64,000 nt of DNA. Source: Dioscorea cayenensis subsp. rotundata. Lineage: Eukaryota; Streptophyta; Magnoliopsida; Dioscoreales; Dioscoreaceae. Where the stretch lies: NCBI RefSeq assembly GCF_009730915.1, contig NC_052476.1:20627257-20691256 (forward strand). Direction: 5' to 3'. Positions 46,631 to 57,983 of the stretch are shown piece by piece (positions within the stretch are counted from its first letter, which is position 1; the number at the start of each line of letters is the position of its first letter). A program made the translations under genes and the position numbers. The notes under the pieces were generated by a model, which saw only the letters and a program-made list of their open reading frames with translations, did no database searches and had not been told where the DNA came from.

Positions 46631-49600
46631 CAAGGACGGAATTAAGGGAGGGCTAGCAGGGGCTTCAGCCCCCCCTCAGCCATCGGCGGTCTTCTTTGGT
46701 GGCCGGAAGACCCAAAAACCAGCCCCCCTTGGTGGCCGAGCAACGGAGCAACCCAACCTGCAGCTTTGCTCGAGCTCGATGTTCCCAGCCGGCGGCAACC
46801 AGCAGCCCTTCTCCGATAGCGGCAGTTAGCATAGGATGAAGTTGAAGGCTGAAGTTGAAGTCTTGGATGAGGTCCTGAGGATGAAGATGAATGATGAATT
46901 GATGATGGCTTGAGCTTTGTCATTGATTTGAGTGGCTTGGCATGTGATGTGGGCCCATAACTTAATTATAAACTTTACTACTTCAGTTTTTCAAATTTTT
47001 CATTAATTTCTTTGAGATTTTAATGGAAAAAAAAAACTAATGTAACTAAATAAAAAACTAAAAGCAAAAAGCCTTGTTGTGGTTGTGGCCTTGTGGGCCG
47101 GCCGGCCAGCCCATGGGCTATAAGTTATCATTATCAAAAACACTCGAAACATTCCTTGATATTCCGTTTCCCGATTTCAAAAATCCCGAACATTGGTTGC
47201 TTGGAGTCTAACTATCTTAGAGTCTTGGAGATAATAGTGAGTATGTTACATTAGTAATTTAGTATTATTTTTATTATTGCCATGAATGAATGTATTACTC
47301 CTTTAAATATGAATGAATGTATAAAATTCATAGGGTGAAAAAAATAGAACATGAATGTTAAAACTTCACTTTTTATAAAATATGCCCACAATGTGTTTGA
47401 TTAAATGCCTCAATGAGTTAAAATGTTGAGAATATCAAATATTAATATATATCATAATGTATATATGTATAATTAAATAATGTTTAGTGTTAAACACTTA
47501 AACCTATATAGCAAAATGTAAAACAAGATAGACTTCAATAAGACTAGTTATACCAATTACCAAAGGTTTTATATTCATTGACACATAACAAAATGGATTC
47601 AATAACATAATAAAATTGGTTTTATAAGACATATTCAATCATTTAGATGCATGAATGTTAGCATTACCATGTTTAAACAATTTTGTGTTTGATTCTTCTA
47701 ATGATGTTAGTTGTGTCATGATTAACTTTTTTGCTTGTTATTTTTTTATAGTCTATAATTAAAGTTTTTTTACTTTTTTTTTATAGATCATGGACAAATT
47801 TTTGATCAAACGACCAAGGAGTGAAGAGTCATCAAATACTCCTAAAGTATCATTGGATTCTAAATCAAGCGAGGAGAACATTAATACAAATTTTAATTTC
47901 AACGACATTGTTAGTGACCCCGGATTACGAAAATCAATTGAAGACTTTGATATTGGGATTAGAGATCAAGTTAGAAGAGAGTATTTGACTAGAGGCCTAT
48001 GTCAACCAATTGGCCACAATTTTCCACAAAAAGATTATGGCAAACAAAAGAGAAGTTTTCAAGATGCTTGGTTTAAACAACATCCATGGTTAGAGTATAG
48101 TATGACAAAAGATGCGGCATTTTGTTTTTGGTGTTATCTTTTTAAGACAAGTAGAGGAAGCTGGGAGAAGATGCATTCACCAAAAATGGGATTCAATAAT
48201 TGGAAAAAAGCATTAGAAAAATTCGTAGAACATATTGGTGCCATAAATAGTATGCATAATGATGCAAGAGTAAAATTTCAAGGGTTCAAAGTCAAAGACA
48301 AAGTGTGTCACACTTGTTGGCTACACATTCACATGAGATGGAGGTTGCATATCGTATTCGTTTGACGGCAATTTTAGATATGACTCGTTTTCTTTTTAAG
48401 CAAGGTTTACCTTTCCATGGAAATGATGAGTCTTCAAATTCACTAAACAAAGGCAATTTTCTTGAGTTGCTTGATTGGTATAGCCTACGAAATGAAGAAG
48501 TTTGGAAGACAGTCAATCAAAATGCCCCTGGAAACAATCAATTGACTTCCCCAAAAATTCAAAAGGAGTTGGCAAATGCTTGTGCAACGGAGATTACACT
48601 TGTTATTGTTGATGATATTGGGGATAATTATTTTTCTCTTATGGTTGATGAAGCCCGAGATGCTTCAATAAAGCAACAAATGGGAGTTGTTTTACAATAT
48701 GTGAATAAGAATGGACATGTGATAGAGCGATTCCTTGCATTGGTTCATGTGCCTGATACCTCTGTAATTTCTTTAAAGAATGCCATTGATTGTTTATTTG
48801 CTAAACACAAGTTGTCTCTTTCGAGGTTAAGAGGGCAAGGATATGATGAGGCTTCAAATATGCGAGGTGAATTCAATGGTTTGAAAGCACTTATTTTAAA
48901 AGAAAATCCATATGCAAGATATGTACATTGTTTTGCTCACCAACTACAATTAGTGGTTGTTGCGGTTGCTAAAGAGAATCGAATTGTGAGTGATTTTTTC
49001 CAATATGTTAATATGATTGTTAATGCCACCAGAGCGTCATGTAAAAGGAGAGATCAACTTATGCAACATCATCATGATAGATTGGTTGAGCAATTGGAGA
49101 AGGTGGAGATAGTCAGTGGTAAAGGAAAAAATCAAGAATCCAATTTAGCATGACCCGGGGATACTCGTTGGGGATCGCATTACACTACAATTCTCCGGCT
49201 AATTTCTATGTGGACCTCAATTTTAGAGGTACTCCAAAATGTGCATGATGATGGGGCTTCTACTAACAATAGAGGCATAGTGCCAAGTTTGATTGACAAA
49301 ATGGAGAATTACCAGTTTGTATTTGTGATGTACTTGATGAGGCGTTTATTGGGTATGAGTTGTCACTTGCGTTACAACAAAAAGACCAAAATATTGTTCA
49401 AGCCATGCGATTGATTGAAACGGTGAAAGCTTGTCTTCAACATTTTAGGGAGACAGGATGGGAGGAGTTTTTGGGAGAAGTTACCTCTTTTTGTAAGGGT
49501 AACTCAATTGATGTGCCTAATATGGAGGATAATATGCCAATTCGTGGTCGTTCTAAGCGGGAAGGACAATTCATTACTCATTTTCACCATTATCGTGTAG

Positions 49601-50449
49601 AGATTTTTTTGTGAGGTAATTATTTTTTGTATTTATTATAGTTTTATAAATCTCATTAATTTATTCTTTTTATTAATATTCTCTCTATTTTATCATTATT
49701 TCAATATTAGGTTATTGATTTGATTTCTCAAGAAATGCTCAACCGCTTTCCTGAAGCTAGCACGGAGTTACTTCTTTTGGTATCATGCCTTGATTCTAGG
49801 GACTCATTTTCTAAATTCAACATCCATAAGCTACTCCGTCTTGCAGAGTTGTACCCTGAAGATTTCTCAGGGACTGAACACATGATGCTTGAGGATCAAC
49901 TTGCTACTTTCATTTATGATGTGCAACATAATGATGATTTTGCAAATATCAGAGACTTGGGAGGTTTTGCTATAAAGATGGTTGATACCGGCAAATGTAC
50001 TATTTTTCCCCTCATTTATCGTCTTATTGAGCTGCCATTGGTTTTTCCAGTTGCGACAGCTAGTGTTGAGAGGGCATTTTCGGCGATGAATATTGTGAAA
50101 TCTGACTTGCGCAACAAAATGGGAGACGAGTGGATGAATGATAGCATGATTGTCTATATTGAGAAAGAGGTTTTTGCAACTATTGACAATGAGGCAATCC
50201 TACAAATGTTTTCAAAAAATGCAAACTCGCCGTATTCAGTTACCTCCTTTAAGTAGCATGCGTCGCACAGATAGCAGTTCTAGGTCGAGTGTGCATAGAT
50301 AAACGTTTTATGTTTTTTTTGTAATTGTTTTAATTAAATGTCACAATATCACACTATTTTGTATCGAATACAATTGTTATGTTGACTGAAATATATTTTT
50401 TGACACTTTGTCCTCATCCCCCCATCTTTATGTCCTGGTTCCGTCCCTG
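46631..50449 (+). mobile_element. hAT-superfamily DNA transposon, full-length but inactivated
   Basis: Imperfect terminal inverted repeats bound the 3.8-kb element: CAAGGACGGAATTA at the left, and CAGGGACGGAACCA as the reverse complement of the right end. The outer 8 bases are TCTCAGAT and CTCTAGAT; they agree at four positions and differ only by C/T transitions, so they may be a decayed hAT target duplication. The interior carries one transposase gene of the TTF-type zinc finger/hAT family. The GC-rich left subterminal region (46640-46830) contrasts with AT-rich surroundings. Confidence 0.82.
47790..50256 (+). pseudogene. hAT transposase (TTF zinc finger / DUF4371 / dimerisation domain), broken
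   Basis: The start codon at 47790 begins MDKFLIKRP. A TTF-type zinc-finger region (QDAWFKQHPWLEYSMTKDAA, FCFWCYLF), the RNase H-like catalytic region (MVDEARDASIKQQMGVVLQY, GQGYDEASNMRGEFNG, VHCFAHQLQLVVVAVA) and the C-terminal hAT dimerisation domain (PVATASVERAFSAMNIVKSD) follow. It is broken by a frameshift near 48290-48305, a TGA at 49151-49153 where CGA (Arg) is expected before PGDTRWGSHY, and another frameshift near 49345-49370. A probable intron spans about 49614-49710. The stop is a CG-to-TG type change, as cytosine methylation produces. Most domains are readable, but no active protein can be made. Related non-autonomous copies may have used active relatives. Confidence 0.88.
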
Positions 50450-50746
50450 CTCTAGATTCTGGTACTTGTTGCCTTTCTAAAAAATAAAATAAAATAAAAA
50501 AATAATAATAATAAAATAAGTTTAATGGAGGAGTATCTTTGAAAAACAGTTTAAACAAATTAGGTAAAAATTTAGCTTAAGGGCAAGTAATTTCCCCTTA
50601 TATTTCTCTCTTTTTCCTTAATTAATTAAACATTGACAGCGAAATAAACTCAAATAAAAATAAGAAAATAAAAGTATTACAATATTCCAATTTCAAAATG
50701 TTGATATTAATTAAAGTTTATCAATTATCTATTAATTTCAAATAAC

Positions 50747-50885
50747 TCAATGACACGTGGACTAGTGCAGCAATGGGATTGGTCATTGATTTCTCCTGGA
50801 TTTACATTTTAGCCGTCCGATCAGACTTGATCCAACGGCTGTGAGCTTGGCCATCTCTCTCTATATATATCAATCTCCCGCCAAT
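50747..50885 (+). promoter_or_regulatory. Promoter-like region
   Basis: A G-box-like GACACGTGG (50752), a near-palindrome AGCCGTCCGATC...GATCCAACGGCT, and a CT run leading to TATATATATC (about 50861) precede the first exon-like sequence at 50947. The layout resembles the LPA1 promoter in this window. Confidence 0.5.
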
Positions 50886-50946
50886 TTTTTCAAAACCCAA
50901 GTTTTCATTTTTTTTCGTTTTCTTTTTCTTTTTTTATGGTATCAAA

Positions 50947-51027
50947 ATGTTTCTTGAAGGGGTTCTCAATCGATGGAAATCATCGGATCGATCGAGGTCG
51001 AAATCGGAGGTGCAAGATGATCTAATA
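50947..51027 (+). CDS. Candidate first coding exon of an unidentified gene
   Basis: An ATG after the promoter-like region opens MFLEGVLNRWKSSDRSRSKS and runs 27 codons to a good donor (ATA/gtaagc). The exon end is then repeated three more times in the array at 50972-51679. I could not identify a product. Later exon-like scraps (near 53300-53380, 53722-53812, 54300-54398 and 56000-56095) do not join into a convincing protein. It could be a degenerate gene or a long non-coding transcript. Confidence 0.35.
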
Positions 51028-51679
51028 GTAAGCTACTATGTGTTCAATTATGTTTGGATTCATGCAATTTTCAGCATATTTGTTGTTGTTTTTGATTTAT
51101 TTTCTCCATTTTCTGTGAATTATTGTGTTCTTTTTTATTTTTTTTAGTGTTCAATCATGTTTGGATCAATCAAGGGCGAAATCGGAGGTGTGAGACGATC
51201 TAATAGTAAGTTTTTATATGTTCAATTATCTTTGGATTCATGCAATTTTCAGGATATTTGTTGTTGTTTTTAATCTATTTTCTCCATTATCTGTGGATTA
51301 TTGTGTTCTATATGATTGTTTTAAGGTTCAATTATGTTTGGATCCATCGAGGGCGAAATCGGAGGGGCACAAGGATCTAATAGTAAGCTACTATGTGTTC
51401 AATTATGTTTGGATTGATACAATTTTCAGGATATTTTTTTTGTTTTTGATTTATTTTCTCCATTATCTGTGGATTATTGTGTTCAATTTGATTGTTTTAG
51501 GGTTCTATTATGTTTGGATCCATCAAGGGCGAAATCAGAGGTGCATGATGATCTAATAGTAAGCTACTATGTGTTCAATTATATTTGGATTCATGCAATT
51601 TTCAGGATATTTGTTGTTGTTTTTTTATTTATTTTCTCCATTATCTGTGAATTATTGTGTTATATTTGATTGTTGTAGA
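50972..51679 (+). repeat. Tandem array, four ~175-bp copies carrying an exon-like unit
   Basis: Copies start near 50972, 51147, 51325 and 51499. Each holds a GAG(G/T)(G/T)CGAAATC.GAGG..GATCTAATA/gtaag exon end with donor, the intron phrase TTGGATTCATGCAATTTTCA, and TTTTCTCCATTATCTGTGGA before a T-rich acceptor. Copy 3 could splice as an open 57-nt phase-0 exon; copies 2 and 4 read into TGA when spliced at the nearest AG. Confidence 0.85.
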
Positions 51680-54600
51680 AGCTGAATCTCCCTGAAATGA
51701 ATTCAAGTAAATTTGGGTTTAGATGTGATTTTTATTGCGTTAAATTTTGAAAGTATTCTTGGTCTATTAGGTGGGAGTTATTGGTGCTTGATGTTATTGT
51801 TTTATTATCTAGATTTGCTTGCCTGAATCTGGAAGACTTTAATTAAATGAACTGTGATGATTGGGTTTTTAGAGAAATGTATTTCTTGTTTGAAATATGG
51901 GTTATGAGATTTTAGGTTATATTATCTAAGTGGTTGTTTTTTTTCCTTCTTTTCTTTAATCAATTGGATTCTTTTTGATCGTTCGTTATCATTTGATGTC
52001 TAAGATCACACTTTCTTTTAGATCACAATCCATATTAATAACTATTAGCCTTTTTATGGGTTTTTTTTTTAAAATTTAAATTTCTCGTCGCACATCTTGA
52101 AGTATAAAATTTAATGTTGAGGGTTCATGCTAGTATTTTTTATTTTTTTCTAGTTTTGCTTACTGTTATCATATTATTGTGAGTTTTTCTTAGCTTTATT
52201 CTGCTAACCGACTATTTCATGATAATTTTCTTTTGCAAATGTTCTGAATTTAACGGAAAAAAAAGAAGGTTACGTGCTTGATTTCCCAAGTCACTGCTAA
52301 TTCATATTTATTTGATATTTTTTAAATTATTACTCAGTCATGCCAAATTCGTTTGGATTTTATGAGCTAATTAATTTTGTTCACCAGGTTTATTGGATTA
52401 AGAATTAGTTCACATCATGTGGTCATGCAGTAATATTAGATTTTATCCACAATGCTGCTAGTTGAACAGAGGTATGTTTTGCAGAATGATATTTGAATCA
52501 ATGTATGAGCTGGAAATGGATGTGCCACCATTTCCAGAATATTTTATAAAATACGGTGATTCATAAAATCTTGGAGGTTGCCTCTTCTTTGGCAGACGAT
52601 ACATTCATCATAATTGCATTACTATTGCTGTGGAATAGGCCTGTTGTAGTTGTGATCTTAATGCTATGGTACTTCAATTGAAATATTATTTAGCATCAGA
52701 GCAAAATACCCTTTTCTATGCTAGAGGTTGATGAACTTTCTCTCCCTCTAGTGGCCAGAGTTATGTTTACAATCATCACTTACCAGATTGAGAGTTGCAA
52801 CCCAGTACTTTGCCATGCAGCTGAGAATGGTAGATCATTTTCTGCTTGTTTGCCTCTTATCCCTACTAGCTCTAGTGGAGTTATTTCTTGATAAACTGAC
52901 AATGGTCTTGGATTTTGCTGAACGGAAGACGATCTATCTGTTCAGTTAGTTTGCCTGAAGATTGTATCCCACAATGAGCCAAGACATGAATTGCATTTAT
53001 TACTCGATGCATTGTTTTCTTTTGGAGAGTCTATTTCTACAAAAGATATTCAGTTGTTTTCTGGTGTAAATGGCTTTTAATGAATCAAATATATGCATAC
53101 ACATAAAACTTTTGTCTTCCTTAGGTTCTGAGTGAATTAATTCCCTTCGCAATAATGGTGGATTTAGTGAGAATTCAAAATTATTGGTTATATTTACATA
53201 TATAATCTTATGTTCTTGCTTAATTATATGTAATTACTTTATATTTTGATGGTTCTAACAGTTTTATTAGCTTCTTCCTGCACATTTAGCTTCCCTTCAG
53301 GGATTATGAGTTCTGATGTGAAGAGGTTTCAGGATGCTCTGCCTGGTTAAATGAGGTGAAGATGAATCATGAGGTATCGCATTTTGGTTCTGTTTAGTGT
53401 TATCTCTACTCTAGATTTTCATTTCTTTTGGTTGCTTGACTTTTGATTTTTGACTCTTGGTTTGCTACTATGAATAATAAGTTTCCTCAAAATAAATTGC
53501 TCTTTGAACTTGCATCTGGTTTAACCATTCTTTCTAAACTCAAAATGAATTTTTCATTGACCTGCATCTGATTTCTTCGCAATGTAGATGTTGTGGGAAG
53601 TTAATCTAAATAAAAATTTCAGGCAGTCTGTCAATGTAAATGTTCTAATTATGATTTTCTTAAATGGCTATTTTTCTTGGGATTATGTGCATCCACCTTA
53701 AACACTTTATTTATAAGCTGCAGTCCTTCTGGAAAAAATTGGTTGATTTCACGACTGACAAGTTTCCTATGGCAAAAAAAGCAAGCTCATCTTCTTGCTC
53801 AGATTTTCAGTAGCTTCCGTATGCATGTTCATTATTTTTGATTGTGTAGTGTGATTGTATGGTGAGAGAAACAACTGCTAATTATTAGATGTATACTCTT
53901 ATTCTGTGATATGATCCATTCACTCATTTTTTAGAACAAACAGTCATTGCATTGTTATAATTAGTTTCTGAAAGTTTTGTATTAATATTTCTCTTATCAA
54001 CTCATAAGTTTGGTTTCCATGAGATATTAGTACCTGTCCTGTTAAAAACCAGCGGATGCCATAGTTTCTCCTGACACCAACAACAAGAGGTCAATTTGGT
54101 TTATAATTTTTAGACACTAACCAAGGCCTGGTTGGGCTAGTTTACAATTCTATAAATCTCAAAATTTTTATTATTTTTGGGCAGCCATCTGTTGCTTTTT
54201 TAAAAATGTCTGCCTCCTGATTGCAAAGCATGGATTCTTGCCCTTTTTTAATCATTGAATGCAGATCCATTTAAAGAAACCACTCCACATGTGATTGCAG
54301 ATTGGCTACTCAGCTGAAGAAAAAATTTCCCCCTATGTTTCTTTTAGTGATTGTGCTCAACACCCTGATTGCATGTTTTCGCCATATATTCAAAGCAGGT
54401 ACATAATTTATTTTTATTTTTTTATAAGGCAGGGTGACAAACACCAAACCTTAGGAGAGTACGCGGGTGGGGAAAAAACTACAACTCCTTCACCCTCTTG
54501 AAATTGGGGAGCACGGTTAGGAGGAATCGAACTCACATCTCTCCCAATGAGGGGACCTGGGGTACTGCTAGGCTACAAGCCCGTTGATACAGGTACATAA

Positions 54601-57600
54601 TTTAACGTTGCTAAGTCGTTTTTCAACACCTATCTCACATGACAACCAACTGATATTTCTTAGTTTCAGCTCATTTTTCATACAGTACTCTAATATTATT
54701 TAATTGTTTATGTAATCCTCCAATATTCATCTGCAATGGACTTGTGCCCCCTCCTGGACTTCCGAAATCTTGAGTAATAACTTTGATGCAATCCTATTTG
54801 AGGGGTCTTGTTTTTTATTGGTCCATTTACCTTTTTCTTTTTAATTATTGCCAGCTGTGACATTTATCAAATGCTGTTGACTACTGGGACCTACTTAGAG
54901 ACCAATGAGCTTTTTAAGCTCTCACTTAAGATAGAGTTAGTGCTGCGTATTTACTAATACAAGGTGGATGATTTGAACCAAATGGTTGTGCCTGGACATT
55001 CTTCTTTACATTTATTTTAATGCTCTTGTCCCTTTCTACAATCAATTGAATAATTGATGTGGATTAGGCCAGTGGTGTCAGGCCTGGAAAGGATTAGCAA
55101 TAACTAACAGGCCCTGCATGATAATGATAAGCATGTGGTCTAAGTTTGAAAGATCCTGATTAGTTTTGTGGAATATTAAATGAAGATGGCTCTCTGCAAA
55201 GTTACATGAACATTTTCATGTTCTCATTTTGACTTTTTCTATTTACTTGTAAGTAAATGAACTAGTCACTTTGTGTGCAGACACTTTTTAAATCACATTG
55301 TACTTTCTTCAATTTGTGGCAAATTTCAAGGTTCTCTTTTTCTTCTTTCAAATGAATGCAGCACTTGGCTTGTTTTTAACTGAAGTAAAATTAAAGTTCA
55401 ACTTGTTTATTAATCAATGCAAATATAAAAATATAATAGAGTTATACGTACCTTTATAGCAAGAATATAGTGAATTTTAAATATGTATGTAAGCAATTGA
55501 AAAACTAATGGCAAAATACAAATACAGAACTAGTCTAGCAGATTAGGATATAGATAAATTCACTGATCCAGGAAAACCAGGACCAATGACATTCTGTGGA
55601 CTAAGGTATTCCTCCCTGCGCATAATCAAATTCCTCTCTTATACGGTTCGATGTTGTACTTTATTATCATTTGAGTTTATTTATGCTAGAGTTGCAGACA
55701 AGTTGGACTTGGTTTATCTAAAATGATATTTGAATATGATATTGTTTTTTGTTATCAGTGTTTGGTGGCTTAAAGCTCATCAACAAGAGAATTATTTGAG
55801 TATCTTGTTTTGTTAGTGAAGTGTTATAAATGATTTATTTGTTTGTCTCCCTACTTACTTTCTTTTGTGTGTGAGTGACTACTGCTGAATCTTATCTTGT
55901 TGGGTCCTAAAAGGTTCTCTTTCTTATATCTTCTATGACCCACACTGTTTTATTGATGTTCTTCTTTTATACATAAGATAAACTTTATGTTATTAGGTAT
56001 GTGGATTTGTCCGGTTGGCTGGAGACTTGATCTTATAGAAGCACGCTCTGAATGGATTTGGATGCCAACCATTGCACAAGATCTTCACAAACAAAGGTTG
56101 GTAAAATACTTCCCTTCTAAATGACTACTAAAAAAATTATATATATAGTGAGTTTGCTAGTTGTGTTTTTGTTTCACAAAGTGAACAAGTCACGTGATGG
56201 GATATGAGATAAGCGTAGGTGTGAAGTTAATATCTTAATGCGTTTATATTTTTATTTTATCTGAGCTAAAGTTAAACATGTTTTCTCGGTAAAAACACAA
56301 ACACTTTAAACAAAATATCTATTGTGAATAAACCATAAAGTCGTAAGCAGCTCTAATTCTTTTTTCATGATTTGTTTATTAATATAGAAAAATTTAGGGT
56401 TCATGTCTAGATTAAGTGAATGGCGTTTGATTTTCTTTTTTATTCGAAGAGCTTTTCACATGCACTACGTACTAGTTCAACTCAATGCCAACCAAGTACA
56501 TTTGATCCTTCCTCTGTTTTTATTTTATTTTATTTTATTTATTTATTTATGCTTGGCCCCTTTTCAATTATGATGTTTTGGACTAAACTTCAATATGTTA
56601 AAATAAAATAGAAGAAAATTATATGATTCTCATATCATATCTACCTTCCAATATAATTACATGATTCTATGGCATATTGTTTTTTGCTAGTTAAAAGTTG
56701 AATAGTAATATATGCCAATTCAATGAAATGCCATTTTTGTTATTTGTAGCTTTTTTTTACCTATCATTAATTATTTATACAAAATGATATGTCATGACCA
56801 TTCATAGAATATATAAATGCTAGTATTAACTATTAACTATTGGTTGGTATTTTTTTTTCCCTTTAAAAGTCAACTCAAAAGTCAAAATTTCAATTATATC
56901 CGTGGGTTTTTATATTATTTAAGAAATATAGTAGTGTGAGGTTGGGTTAGTTTCTTCATATAAGGTTCTTTATTTCTACACAATTTATGACTTTCAATTT
57001 AAAAATAAAGTATTTTAAGTTCTGAACTTATGAAAAGGAGAATTTTCAAAGCTCTTTCTATGAACTAGATTTATAAATTTTTTCCATTTTTTATTTTTTA
57101 TTTTTTGTTATTTTCTAACTTTCTATAAATTGGAATTTATTTCTTTATAGCTTGTCCTAACAATAATACTTTTCATCCCTGTCTTATTTTGTCATATGTT
57201 TTTAATTTTCAATTTTATGATTTTGTTCGTTTATTAATTTTTCTTTCCTTTAAATTAAATTGAAATTACTGTTTGACCATTTTATTTTTAAACACCATCC
57301 ACATGGTTTAATTCGTAAGAATTTCAAACATAGTGAATAATTTGAAATTTTCAAAGGGGCAATATGAAAAAAAAATCCAAAAAAATCTCAACGCAACCCT
57401 TTAGCCGGTTACCCACTTACCCATGCAACGGTCAACATCTCTTCTGGTTGACCGAGAGAGTCAACTCGGCCGAGTCAGTCGCCAAACACGTGAGCAAACT
57501 CGTGTCATCGTCTGCCGGCTTTCAAACCCACTCGTCTTGCAGACAAAAATGCCCTTTTTTATTTTTATTTTTGGAAAAAAATTCCCCTTTTCTTTAACAA

Positions 57601-57983
57601 TAATTCCATTTTTCACTTTATATTTAATTATTGTTAATTTTCCAATTATAAATTATTATTATTATTATTATTGTTATTATTATTTTTCTCATCAAAAAAT
57701 CCCAAAACCTAATCCTTCCCATGGCCTTTTACCTTCACACGCTCACAATCAAATCAAAAGAAAGCAATTCCGTATAAAACCTTTTTTTTTAGTTTATGGC
57801 CCCTCTTAAAAGTTTGTATTTACGAATTACGGAATTACTCTGTCTTTTTTCAATTCTGATCTTTTTTGGGGGGTTAAATGTGAAATTGTGAAAGGGATGC
57901 AATCGAGAGCTCTATAAATATTTGGGAATTATTGCAGTGTTATTCTCTTCGACCGGCGAGGAATTAGCATCGGATTGGCGGCG
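51680..57983. other. Long stretch without a recognised gene
   Basis: Besides the SINE at 54411-54589, I see T-rich intron-like sequence with a few exon-like scraps but no protein I can name. 56100-57350 is plain AT-rich. From 57390 the sequence becomes GC-richer (CCGGTTACCC, GGTCAACATC, GTCGCCAAACACGTG) and is probably promoter of the AAA-ATPase gene. An ATT run lies at 57656-57683. Confidence 0.5.
54411..54589 (-). mobile_element. tRNA-derived SINE with 15-bp target duplication
   Basis: CAGGTACATAATTTA flanks both sides perfectly (54396-54410 and 54590-54604). On the minus strand the element starts with a tRNA-like head: A-box-like TTGTAGCCTAGCAGT and, downstream, the B-box GTGAGTTCGATTCCTCC. 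It runs to a tail of A/T next to the left target copy. Confidence 0.88.
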
